From: Oceanobacter sp045430275
GTDB taxonomy: Bacteria; Pseudomonadota; Gammaproteobacteria; Pseudomonadales; Oceanobacteraceae
NCBI GenBank assembly: GCA_045430275.1
Contig: JAILXU010000010.1
Location: 62,001 to 126,000, forward strand
Direction: 5' to 3'
Length of the DNA: 64,000 nt
The notes below the pieces were generated by a model that did no database searches, was not told where the DNA came from, and worked only from the letters and a program-made list of their open reading frames with translations. The translations under genes were made by a program, and so were the position numbers. The stretch's first letter is position 1, and the number at the start of each line of letters is the position of its first letter. This document shows positions 1 to 7,388 of this stretch, piece by piece.

Positions 1-206
1 TAGTTCTCATCAATTTTCAGAGCTTTGCGCAAGCGCTGCCGGGCCATATCAGGCCGTGACTTCTGCAGGTAACCCAAACCAAGCTGGGTATAATTTTCAA
101 CGGCTTTTTCAGGAGACGCCTTTCGCGTTAAACGACTGTCAGTCACTGTAACGCAGGCCGTCAGCGTGATGGTCAGTATCCCTGTCGCGATCAGTTTGAT
201 GGTCAT
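1..206 (-). CDS. pilF: PilF/PilW-type TPR lipoprotein, N-terminal part only
   Basis: The gene runs off the left edge; 68 codons are visible from an ATG at 206. The N-terminus is a lipoprotein signal peptide with an LTAC lipobox, so the mature protein should be an outer-membrane lipoprotein. The following residues (ENYTQLGLGYLQKSRPDMA) look like the first TPR helix of PilF/PilW, the pilotin that helps assemble the PilQ secretin of type IV pili. Position directly after rlmN, as in Pseudomonas (ndk-rlmN-pilF), supports the call. The rest of the TPR array is outside the window, so the family assignment rests on the N-terminus and synteny. Confidence 0.75.
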   Translation of the reverse strand, partial: MTIKLIATGILTITLTACVTVTDSRLTRKASPEKAVENYTQLGLGYLQKSRPDMARQRLRKALKIDEN

Positions 207-236
207 AGAGCATTCCCGGTACGAAGTCGATTATTA

Positions 237-1349
237 TCAGGTGTCGATCTGTGTGGCCTTGATGTAACGTTCGCTGCGCCGTGTACGATCAGCAACTTTG
301 CCTACCAACTGCCCACACGCCGCATCAATATCATCACCTCGAGTTGAACGAATGGTGACGATATGGCCGTCATTCACCAGATAGTCCCGGAAACGATAGA
401 CCCGATTATTACTGGGGCGCTTGTAACCCGAATTTGGAAACGGGTTGAACGGAATCAGATTGATTTTGCAGGGCACCTGCTTGAGCAGCACCGACAGCTC
501 GCGAGCCTGTTCCAGATCATCGTTCACACCGTCAATCAATGTGTATTCGATAGTCGCCTTGCGACGGTCTGGCAATTTGCTCAGGTAACGATTGGTGGCA
601 GCAATCAGTTCACGAACCGGATATTTACGATTCAAGGGCACCAGCTGGTTTCGCAATTCATCATTAGGCGCATGCAATGAAACCGCCAGGGACACATCAG
701 TCACTTCGCCCAGCTTATCGATCATCGGAACCACACCCGAGGTACTCAACGTCACGCGACGTTTGGAAAGTCCGTAGGCGTTGTCGTCCATCATGATATG
801 CATTGCATCCACGACGTTATCAAAATTCAGCAACGGTTCGCCCATGCCCATCATGACCACATTGGTGATGCGACGTTCACGCCGTTCACCCGGTGCATGA
901 AAACTCATGGCGGCCACGTATACCTGGCCAATAATTTCTGCGACCGTCAGATCCCGATTAAAGCCCTGCTTGCCGGTTGAACAAAAACTGCAATCCAGCG
1001 AACAACCGATCTGGGAGCTGACGCACAAGGTGCCGCGCTCTTTTTCAGGGATATAAACCGTTTCAACCGCACTGCCGCCCGGCATTTTCATCACCCATTT
1101 ACGGGTGCCGTCGGTAGAGATATCTTCATAGACCACTTCAGGCAAGGCAATGTCAGAGACAGCGGCCATTTTGGCTCGCAACCCCTTGCTCATGTTGGTC
1201 ATATTATCGAAATTGGCTTCGCCAAATTGATGAATCCATTTCAGCATCTGCTGGGCACGGAATTTTTTCTCACCCAGATCGGCAAAAAAGGCTTCCATTT
1301 TCTCAGGAGATAATCCCAACAGGTTTATTTTTTCAGGTGTATCGGACAT
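237..1349 (-). CDS. rlmN: 23S rRNA m2A2503 / tRNA m2A37 methyltransferase RlmN
   Basis: Radical-SAM dual-specificity methyltransferase that adds a methyl group to C2 of A2503 in 23S rRNA and of A37 in some tRNAs. The radical-SAM cluster motif is clear (CSLDCSFCSTGKQGF, about residue 116), followed by the MMGMGEPLLN glycine-rich SAM motif. The C-terminal region has RSTRGDDIDAACGQL with the second conserved cysteine used in the methyl-transfer cycle. I place the start at ATG 1349 (MSDTPEKIN), giving 370 residues, normal for the family; the upstream in-frame TTG is unlikely. It lies between ndk and pilF, the usual gammaproteobacterial order. Confidence 0.97.
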   Translation of the reverse strand: MSDTPEKINLLGLSPEKMEAFFADLGEKKFRAQQMLKWIHQFGEANFDNMTNMSKGLRAKMAAVSDIALPEVVYEDISTDGTRKWVMKMPGGSAVETVYIPEKERGTLCVSSQIGCSLDCSFCSTGKQGFNRDLTVAEIIGQVYVAAMSFHAPGERRERRITNVVMMGMGEPLLNFDNVVDAMHIMMDDNAYGLSKRRVTLSTSGVVPMIDKLGEVTDVSLAVSLHAPNDELRNQLVPLNRKYPVRELIAATNRYLSKLPDRRKATIEYTLIDGVNDDLEQARELSVLLKQVPCKINLIPFNPFPNSGYKRPSNNRVYRFRDYLVNDGHIVTIRSTRGDDIDAACGQLVGKVADRTRRSERYIKATQIDT

Positions 1350-1424
1350 CAATCAGCTACCGGTAAGATGCATCCAAGCCAATCAGGGGAACAGACGGAG
1401 CAGCTTGCTCCGTCTGCGGATCGA

Positions 1425-1850
1425 TTAACGTGCGCAGATTTCTTCGCCAGCGAAGAAGAAAGCGATTTCACGTTCTGCAGACGCAGGAGAGTCGGAACCG
1501 TGTACAGCGTTCGCGTCAACACTCTGGGCGAAGTCTGCACGGATAGTGCCTTCAGCCGCTTCCTGTGGGTTGGTTGCACCCATCAGCTCACGGTTCAGTG
1601 CGATTGCATTTTCACCTTCCAGAACCTGTACAACAACAGGGCCAGAAGTCATGAAAGCAACCAGGTCGTTATAGAAAGGACGTTCTTTGTGCTCAGCGTA
1701 AAAACCGCCAGCCTGTTCGTCACTCAGACGAACCATTTTAGCGGCAACAATGCTCAGACCTGCTTTTTCAAAACGAGACAGAATGTCACCGATCACGTTT
1801 TTGCCAACAGCGTCAGGTTTAACAATCGACAGGGTGCGTTCAACAGCCAT
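1425..1850 (-). CDS. ndk: Nucleoside diphosphate kinase
   Basis: Transfers the gamma-phosphate of ATP to NDPs through a phosphohistidine. The 141-residue protein starts MAVERTLSIVKPDAV and carries the active-site signature NAVHGSDSPASA with the catalytic His near residue 117. A good ribosome binding site (TTGGAG) precedes ATG 1850. It has its own promoter-like TATAAT in the 102-bp gap after iscS, so it need not be cotranscribed with iscRS. In most relatives iscU-iscA-hscB-hscA-fdx would lie between iscS and this gene. Confidence 0.98.
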   Translation of the reverse strand: MAVERTLSIVKPDAVGKNVIGDILSRFEKAGLSIVAAKMVRLSDEQAGGFYAEHKERPFYNDLVAFMTSGPVVVQVLEGENAIALNRELMGATNPQEAAEGTIRADFAQSVDANAVHGSDSPASAEREIAFFFAGEEICAR

Positions 1851-1894
1851 GTATATGCTCCAAAAATAGTATTGTATGGTAAAAAATCCGGCGG

Positions 1895-1900
1895 ATTATA
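1895..1900 (-). promoter_or_regulatory. Probable -10 box of the ndk promoter
   Basis: A perfect TATAAT on the minus strand, 45 bp upstream of the ndk start codon, in the iscS-ndk gap. No convincing -35 hexamer is visible at 16-18 bp, so only the -10 element is called. Confidence 0.45.
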
Positions 1901-1952
1901 CGCATATTTTAAGCAAATAGGCAGGCGCTCAATGGCTTTTATGCAATGCCGG

Positions 1953-3110
1953 TTAGCGCCTCAGGCGGCCAATGATCTGCGACACATGCTCCACCGCCTG
2001 CTCAACGTCCGCTTCCGACGTAAAACGCCCGAAACTGAAGCGCAAACCTGCATGGGCCAAGGCGTCTGATTGACCAATGGCTTTTAACACGTAAGACGGC
2101 TCCACACTCGCGGAGGTACAGGCGGAACCGGAGGACACCGCAATCTTCGCCAGCGAGGCCAACAGGATTTCACCGTCCACCCCATCAAAACTCAAATTGG
2201 CGTGGCCACAAGCGCGATGCTGTTGTGAGCCATTACGGTACACGTCACCCAGCGCCAGCATGGCGTCTTCAAAACGGTCTCGCAAACGGGCAATACGCGC
2301 CCGCTCTTCTTCACCGTGTTCAGTAATCAGGCTGGCGGCCAGGCCAAAACCGGCGATCTGATGAGTTGGCAAAGTGCCTGAACGCATACCACGCTCGTGC
2401 CCGCCACCATGAATCTGGGCCAGAATATTGACTTGAGGCTGACGCCGTACAAACAGCGCACCCATGCCTTTCGGGCCATACATTTTGTGGGCGGAGAAAG
2501 ACACCAGGTCAGCTTGCCACTGCGACACATCAACAGCCACCCGGCCCACAGCCTGTGCCGCATCCACGTGCAACAAGGCCGGATGATCCGCCAGCAAAGC
2601 TCCAATGGCGGCAATATCCGTCACAGTGCCCAGTTCATTATTCACCGCCATCAGGGAAACCAGTGCCGTCTCGGGGCGCAATGCAGCTTCGACCTGAGCC
2701 GGTTCAATCAAACCGTCGGCATCCGGCACCAGATGTGTGATTTCCACACCGGTCGATGCCAGCCATGCACACGTATCCAGTATCGCTTTGTGTTCAATAC
2801 AGGACGTAATCAGATGCAGGGGCTGACCCGGTTGTTGCTGGCGCAGGTATTCAATACGCCCTTTCAGAGCCAGGTTATTGCTTTCCGTCGCCCCGGATGT
2901 CCAGACGATTTCACGAGGGTCAGCACTAATAAGATCGGCCAACTGACGTCGTGCTGTCTCAACCGCTTGCTCGGCACGCCAGCCCAGCCGATGTGAACGG
3001 GAAGCCGGATTGGCAAAATTGCCATCCAGTGTCAGGCAGCTTGCCATCAACTCAGCAACTCGAGGGTCAACAGGCGTGGTGGCGGCATAATCAAGATAGA
3101 GGGGAGTCAT
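1953..3110 (-). CDS. iscS: Cysteine desulfurase, IscS type, lacking the usual C-terminal tail
   Basis: PLP enzyme that converts cysteine to alanine and an enzyme persulfide, the sulfur source for Fe-S clusters and thiolated tRNA. It starts MTPLYLDYAATTPVDPRV; the PLP lysine lies in FSAHKMYGPKG and the persulfide cysteine in SSGSACTSAS, the IscS-type signature. The protein is 385 residues against about 404 for E. coli IscS. It ends at QIIGRLRR, where E. coli continues with roughly 20 residues (SPLWEMYKQG onwards) implicated in IscU binding. It lies 75 bp downstream of iscR; no iscU, iscA, hscBA or fdx follows. Function is secure as a desulfurase; its sulfur acceptor here is uncertain. Confidence 0.93.
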   Translation of the reverse strand: MTPLYLDYAATTPVDPRVAELMASCLTLDGNFANPASRSHRLGWRAEQAVETARRQLADLISADPREIVWTSGATESNNLALKGRIEYLRQQQPGQPLHLITSCIEHKAILDTCAWLASTGVEITHLVPDADGLIEPAQVEAALRPETALVSLMAVNNELGTVTDIAAIGALLADHPALLHVDAAQAVGRVAVDVSQWQADLVSFSAHKMYGPKGMGALFVRRQPQVNILAQIHGGGHERGMRSGTLPTHQIAGFGLAASLITEHGEEERARIARLRDRFEDAMLALGDVYRNGSQQHRACGHANLSFDGVDGEILLASLAKIAVSSGSACTSASVEPSYVLKAIGQSDALAHAGLRFSFGRFTSEADVEQAVEHVSQIIGRLRR

Positions 3111-3185
3111 GGTGTTACCAGAAGAGCAAAATTCAGAATAGACCAGAACGGTCAGTGTAACGGCGTTCCGAAAGCGGCGCGAGAA

Positions 3186-3668
3186 TCAGTTGAAACTCGC
3201 GCGATCTTCCACCACCGGAATGCGATCCAGCAGAGAGTCTTCTGGTCGTTCAGAACCCTGCTGCTGATCACGTCGATCGATCAGTTGCTGCAGTGAAATA
3301 TTGGCCAGAAAGTGATGTATCTGATCGCTGAGATCCATCCACAAGTGGTGCGTCAGACATTGTTCGCCGTCCTGGCAATCACCGCGCTTCTGACAACGGG
3401 TGGCATCCATGGATTCATTCACCGCATCCACAATTTCAGCTACATTGATCAGATGACGTTCACGGCTCAAGTGATAACCACCACCAGGGCCACGCACACT
3501 GGCCACCAGCCCGGAACGGCGCAATTTGGCAAACAACTGCTCAAGATACGACAGGGATATGCCCTGGCGACCGGAAATATCATTCAGACTGACAGGCCCA
3601 TGACGGGCATGAATTGCCAGGTCGAGCATCGCCGTTACTGCATAACGACCTTTTGTGGTTAACCGCAT
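3186..3668 (-). CDS. iscR: Rrf2-family Fe-S cluster regulator IscR
   Basis: Winged-helix [2Fe-2S] repressor/activator of Fe-S biogenesis genes. The N-terminal helix-turn-helix region is typical (MRLTTKGRYAVTAMLDLA), and the cluster ligands are present as C-x5-C-x5-C (CQKRGDCQDGEQCLTHHLW), which separates IscR from other Rrf2 proteins. I chose ATG 3668 (160 residues) because GGAGGT lies 6 nt upstream and MRLT matches the E. coli start; an earlier in-frame TTG overlaps that ribosome binding site. It is transcribed towards iscS and preceded by cysE. Confidence 0.96.
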   Translation of the reverse strand: MRLTTKGRYAVTAMLDLAIHARHGPVSLNDISGRQGISLSYLEQLFAKLRRSGLVASVRGPGGGYHLSRERHLINVAEIVDAVNESMDATRCQKRGDCQDGEQCLTHHLWMDLSDQIHHFLANISLQQLIDRRDQQQGSERPEDSLLDRIPVVEDRASFN

Positions 3669-3691
3669 ACTCACCTCCAACAGAGGCGAGC

Positions 3692-3725
3692 ATTATGGTT
3701 AATTCCGACCATTCCAGTCAACTTA
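3692..3725 (-). promoter_or_regulatory. iscR promoter with overlapping type 1 IscR-binding site
   Basis: Minus strand: -35 TTGACT (3716-3721), 18-bp spacer, -10 CATAAT (3692-3697). The 25 bp at 3701-3725 contain the dyad core GACT-N6-GTC and match, by my hand alignment, 18 of 25 positions of the type 1 (cluster-bound) IscR consensus as I remember it. The site overlaps the -35 box, as at E. coli iscR, which suggests negative autoregulation. Confidence 0.6.
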
Positions 3726-3757
3726 ATACCGACTCTGACCAGCACTGAAGAGTCATC

Positions 3758-4570
3758 TTACGATGACCCGGCTTCATTAGCGGCCACGTGTTTTTTGCGC
3801 TCTTGCTCCAGATCTTCCAGCGAGACAAACTCTTCCCGCTCCAGCTCTGGCAAGGCGTCATCACACGTCCGAATCCCCGCTTCTTTCATAGAAGCACACA
3901 TGCGGTCGATTTTGTCATCCACCGCGTGCATGTGATCAAACATGTGGTGAATGGAGCGGGCAATGGGGTCTGGCATCCCGTCGGAAATGCCGTAAGCATC
4001 AAAGCCGAACTTTTCGGCCATTTTGCGCGCGGCATCGGACATCTCACCCTTACCATCCGCCAGGCGCACAATACGTCCGGGAATGCCCACCACCGTCGCA
4101 CCGGATGGCACTTCCTTGGTGACAACAGCATTGGAACCAATCCGGGCGTTTTCACCCACTACAATAGGCCCCAGCACTTTAGCCCCGGCACCCACGACCA
4201 CACCGGCGTGCAAGGTTGGATGACGTTTGCCTTTGTTCCAACTGGTTCCGCCCAGTGTCACGCCATGATACAGCGTACAATCATCACCAATGTCTGCCGT
4301 TTCACCGATCACAACGCCCATGCCGTGATCAATAAAAAAGCGCCGACCGATGGTCGCACCCGGATGAATTTCAATGCCCGTCATCCAGCGACTGATGGCT
4401 GAGATAAAGCGCGACAGCCATTTAAAACCGTGTCGCCACAACCAGTTGGCAATACGGTAATGCAGGATCGCATGCAATCCCGGATAGGTGGTCATAACCT
4501 CAAAGGCATTCCGAGCCGCCGGGTCACGATCAAACACGCAAGCGACATCTTCTCGCAGCTGCCGAATCAT
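3758..4570 (-). CDS. cysE: Serine O-acetyltransferase
   Basis: Makes O-acetylserine from serine and acetyl-CoA, the first committed step of cysteine synthesis. The 270-residue protein has an N-terminal helical part (MIRQLREDVACVFDRDPAA) and a left-handed beta-helix of hexapeptide repeats (GIEIHPGATIGRRFFIDHG, then GVVIGETADIGDDCTLYHG). The catalytic His-rich segment and the GGTSWNKGKRHPT loop are present. It overlaps the trmJ stop by 4 bp (ATGA), so the two are translationally coupled. Position upstream of iscR matches Pseudomonas and links cysteine supply to Fe-S assembly. Product would be used by cysM, about 14 kb away. Confidence 0.97.
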   Translation of the reverse strand: MIRQLREDVACVFDRDPAARNAFEVMTTYPGLHAILHYRIANWLWRHGFKWLSRFISAISRWMTGIEIHPGATIGRRFFIDHGMGVVIGETADIGDDCTLYHGVTLGGTSWNKGKRHPTLHAGVVVGAGAKVLGPIVVGENARIGSNAVVTKEVPSGATVVGIPGRIVRLADGKGEMSDAARKMAEKFGFDAYGISDGMPDPIARSIHHMFDHMHAVDDKIDRMCASMKEAGIRTCDDALPELEREEFVSLEDLEQERKKHVAANEAGSS

Positions 4571-5385
4571 GATTCTGAATCTCCATGTGGCGACGCCTTC
4601 GAATCAGTGCGAGACGCCGTATTGGATGAATGAGATAACCGCTGCACGGCTGACAACATGCCCCGAAGAATGTTGATCTCCATTCGATCCGGTGCCGCAC
4701 GTTGATACAACCGCCGCAGTCTGGTCATCAACTGTTTGGGAGTATTGGGATCCAGAAAGCCGATATCAACCAGGGTTTGTTCAAGATGCTGGATCATACC
4801 GTTCATCTGCTCATGCGTGGCCGGTGGGTGATCCCATTCAACGCCCCAGGGCAGATGTTCAGACGACTCTGACGCACGTTCCAGATCAGCCAGTCGCATT
4901 TCGTAACACAACACCTGAATTGCCTGAGCCACATTCAATGAAGAGAACGACTCCACCGTCGGAATATGAACATGGGCATGACACAGATGCAGCTCTTCAT
5001 TGGTCAGACCACGAGATTCGCGCCCAAATACCAACGCGATAACCGGCTGTTCCTCGTCGGTTCCCACATCGCTTAACTGACGCGCCTTGGTCGCACACGC
5101 TCTGGGGGAGATCAGCGGCCAGGGAATATGACGGCTGCGCGCACTGGTGCCAACCACCCAGTGACAATCGGCGATGGCTTCTTCCAGAGTGCCCACAACA
5201 AGGGCTTTTTCCAGCACATCGTCTGCTCTGGATGCCCGGCTGGTGGCCTCTTCGCCCAGTTCAGCGATTGGGTCAACCAGCACCAACTGGCTCAAGCCCA
5301 TATTTTTCATCGCTCGGGCGGCTGCCCCGATATTCCCCGCATGCGTGGTATTCACCATCACAATGCGAATCTGTTCCAGCATCAT
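4567..5385 (-). CDS. trmJ: tRNA (Cm32/Um32) 2'-O-methyltransferase TrmJ
   Basis: SPOUT-family enzyme methylating the ribose of nucleotide 32 in several tRNAs. SPOUT motifs are clear: GNIGAAARAMKNMGL near the N-terminus, VVGTSARSR, ALVFGRESRGLTNEEL and IPTVESFSSLNVAQA. I place the start at ATG 5385 (MMLEQIRIVMVN), giving 272 residues; the upstream in-frame TTG has no family support. The C-terminal part (about residue 160 on) is a helical extension typical of bacterial TrmJ. Divergent from suhB and overlapping cysE, the order seen in Pseudomonas. Confidence 0.95.
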   Translation of the reverse strand: MMLEQIRIVMVNTTHAGNIGAAARAMKNMGLSQLVLVDPIAELGEEATSRASRADDVLEKALVVGTLEEAIADCHWVVGTSARSRHIPWPLISPRACATKARQLSDVGTDEEQPVIALVFGRESRGLTNEELHLCHAHVHIPTVESFSSLNVAQAIQVLCYEMRLADLERASESSEHLPWGVEWDHPPATHEQMNGMIQHLEQTLVDIGFLDPNTPKQLMTRLRRLYQRAAPDRMEINILRGMLSAVQRLSHSSNTASRTDSKASPHGDSES

Positions 5386-5463
5386 ATTGTTTGGTATCCG
5401 CTCAGACCGCAAAAATAGCCCGCCAGTCTAGCGCAACAAGCACTTCGCCAACCAGTGTTCAAA

Positions 5464-5472
5464 TGCTATAAT
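5464..5472 (+). promoter_or_regulatory. Extended -10 promoter of the suhB homologue
   Basis: TGCTATAAT, an extended -10 (TGn plus perfect TATAAT), 40 bp upstream of the suhB start. A weak -35 (TTCGCC) sits 17 bp further upstream. Confidence 0.55.
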
Positions 5473-5512
5473 CACCTGTTCACTTCGTTCTTTACTAGAG
5501 ATAGTCAAACTA

Positions 5513-6289
5513 ATGCAACCCATGGTGAACTTGGCGTTGCGCGCTGCGCGTAACGCGGGCCAGGATCTGGCCCGGCGTCTGGATCGATTCGATGCCAGCC
5601 AGAGTACCGATCAGGAAAAGGCCAAATTCATAGCAGACTGCGCTATCGGCCTGGAAAAAAGTATTATTTTCGAACTGCGAAAATCCTACGACGAACACAA
5701 CTTCAACGGTCGCGAAACAGGCTACACCTCTGGTCAGGATGATCAGCCGGAGTGGCACATCTGCGTGATTGATGACATCACCAACTTTCGTGTTGGCATC
5801 CCGGCCTTTGCGATCATTGTGGCGTGTAAAATCAATGGCAAAACTGAACACGCCGTTGTACTCAACCCAATGAATGATGATGAGTTTACTGCCTCTCGCG
5901 GTCGTGGTGCCCAGCTCAACAATCGACGCATTCGTTGTGGCAACCTCAATGACCTGGGTGACGCCATCATTGGCTATACGCGCGCCATGGGACACACCGA
6001 AGCAGCTTTCGACCAGAACCAACGCACAATCGATCTGATGAACCGCAGTTATGACTTGCGCAACATCGGCTCAAATGCTTTGTCATTGTGTTACGTCGCG
6101 GCCAATCGCTTCCAGGGTGCCCTGCTGAGCAACGTTGACGACTTCACTCTGGCCGCCGGTTCATTGATTGCAGCAGAAGCCGGTTGTCTGATTGCCGATG
6201 CTTCTGGCGCTCCGAAATTCAAGACGCCTGCAAATCTGGTGGCCAGCAATCCTCGACTGCTCAAAAGCCTGCTGGCTCGCAACAGTTAA
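5513..6289 (+). CDS. suhB: SuhB homologue, predicted catalytically inactive inositol-monophosphatase fold
   Basis: The N-terminus (MQPMVNLALRAARNAGQDLAR) and the middle (AVVLNPMNDDEFTASRGRGAQLN) are clearly SuhB-like, and the place next to trmJ-cysE-iscR is the conserved suhB locus. Catalytic motifs are gone. Aligned by hand to active enzymes (human IMPA1 numbering), E70 becomes R (GRETG for GEESG-type), D90 becomes C and T95 becomes I (WHICVIDDITNF for WVIDPLDGTTNF), D47 becomes A, and D220 becomes T (DDFTLAAG for EWDMAAG). D93 is kept. The frame is intact over 258 residues, so this is a maintained protein rather than a pseudogene. In E. coli, SuhB also acts in the Nus antitermination complex for rRNA operons without needing catalysis; that role is the likely one here (inference). 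Confidence 0.85.
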   Translation: MQPMVNLALRAARNAGQDLARRLDRFDASQSTDQEKAKFIADCAIGLEKSIIFELRKSYDEHNFNGRETGYTSGQDDQPEWHICVIDDITNFRVGIPAFAIIVACKINGKTEHAVVLNPMNDDEFTASRGRGAQLNNRRIRCGNLNDLGDAIIGYTRAMGHTEAAFDQNQRTIDLMNRSYDLRNIGSNALSLCYVAANRFQGALLSNVDDFTLAAGSLIAAEAGCLIADASGAPKFKTPANLVASNPRLLKSLLARNS

Positions 6290-6309
6290 TATTGCCAAGC
6301 ACCAGACAC

Positions 6310-6340
6310 AAAAAAGCTCACGACCTGCGTGAGCTTTTTT
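6310..6340. terminator. Bidirectional rho-independent terminator
   Basis: Perfect 7-bp stem GCTCACG/CGTGAGC with a 5-nt loop, flanked by A6 on the left and T6 on the right, so it can serve both suhB (plus) and the convergent cold-shock gene (minus). Confidence 0.9.
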
Positions 6341-6358
6341 ATGGGCTATTTATACGAC

Positions 6359-6823
6359 TTAACGAACAGCAGTCACATCTTCTGCCTGAGGGCCTTTTTC
6401 GCCCTGAACAACGGTAAATTTAACCCGCTGCCCTTCCGATAATGAACGATGCCCCTGGCCACGTATTGAACGGAAGTGCACAAACACATCCTCACCCGCA
6501 TCCCAGGTAATAAAACCAAAACCTTTTTTGACGTTAAACCATTTAACGACACCACGCTCCCTACCATCTTCCACATCGACTTCCACCGCAGTACCTGACA
6601 TCCGTCCACGGAAGATCGCTTCTTCCTGAACCAATATGGAAGACGCCATGCTGACAGCGAAACTCAACAGAGCCAACACAAAAAGCACACCAATAAAACT
6701 CTGATCGCTCAATTGAGAGCCATCAGCCAACACCAAATCTCCAAACGAAAGAGTCAATACAAACGAAAATACCAGTGGCACAATAACCGCCGCCACCAAT
6801 GCCATAATCAATTTACGAACCAT
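6359..6823 (-). CDS. Membrane-anchored cold-shock-domain protein
   Basis: A 154-residue protein with two hydrophobic segments in its N-terminal half (about residues 5-25 and 43-63) and a cold-shock domain at the C-terminus (from about residue 87: GVVKWFNVKKGFGFI, then EDVFVHF), with both RNA-binding RNP motifs. The domain should bind single-stranded RNA or DNA at the cytoplasmic face of the membrane. ATG 6823 is preceded by CAGGAA at about 8 nt. The frame stays open 82 codons further upstream, but that stretch has no domain and begins at a TTG, so I treat it as leader. Exact role unknown; similar two-TM plus CSD proteins occur in related gammaproteobacteria. Confidence 0.8.
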   Translation of the reverse strand: MVRKLIMALVAAVIVPLVFSFVLTLSFGDLVLADGSQLSDQSFIGVLFVLALLSFAVSMASSILVQEEAIFRGRMSGTAVEVDVEDGRERGVVKWFNVKKGFGFITWDAGEDVFVHFRSIRGQGHRSLSEGQRVKFTVVQGEKGPQAEDVTAVR

Positions 6824-7101
6824 GAATATTCCTGTTACTAATGATGCTTGCTCCAGCCCGACTTGCCTCGTGGTAACACCCCGTTCAGAAAGCACTGGCC
6901 AGAACACACATTGCAGATAAAATAAGCAAAATTGCCAGGGAGCCCATGTCATCGATGACCATGGCGCTATCTCATTGCGATAAAACAACACCCCGTCAGC
7001 CCGATCATCTGACAACAGAGCAAAACCCTGTTTTTGATCAATAACGCACTTCATATAAAAAATCAACACGACCAGTCTGATTCCCGGCGGAACTCCACAT
7101 C
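6824..7101. other. Intergenic region between the CSD gene and slyX
   Basis: 278 bp between divergent genes. No convincing sigma-70 promoter with good spacing is seen on either strand. Most of it is an open frame continuous with the CSD gene (no stop for 82 codons), possibly chance, possibly a long 5' leader of the kind cold-shock mRNAs often have. Confidence 0.3.
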
Positions 7102-7371
7102 ATGCAGAATCCACAGCAGCACTCCTCTCAATCACCTGTTTCTTCAGCGAGTGAGGAAGAACGCCAGCAAGCGCGCATCACCGAGCTGGAAACACGCCTG
7201 CTCTTTATGGAAGACACGGTAGACCAACTGAATGAAGAATTGGCCAATCTGAGCCATGATTTTTTATTGGCTCGACAAGCCATGCAGTTGATGAACACAC
7301 GCATTGAGCAGTTGCTAAAACAGGACGGCCAGCTTCAGGGAGGCGATGAAGCGCCTCCGCCACATTACTGA
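7102..7371 (+). CDS. slyX: SlyX family protein
   Basis: Small coiled-coil protein of 89 residues; the middle (residues 24-73: ARITELETRLLFMEDTV, then LNEELANLSHDF) is a heptad-repeat coiled coil and the C-terminus ends in the family's PPPHY motif. Function is unknown in the whole family; in enterobacteria it neighbours slyD. Here it stands alone, divergent from the CSD gene and convergent with rsmJ, 17 bp away. Confidence 0.92.
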   Translation: MQNPQQHSSQSPVSSASEEERQQARITELETRLLFMEDTVDQLNEELANLSHDFLLARQAMQLMNTRIEQLLKQDGQLQGGDEAPPPHY

Positions 7372-7388
7372 TCAACCGGAAGCGGTGT

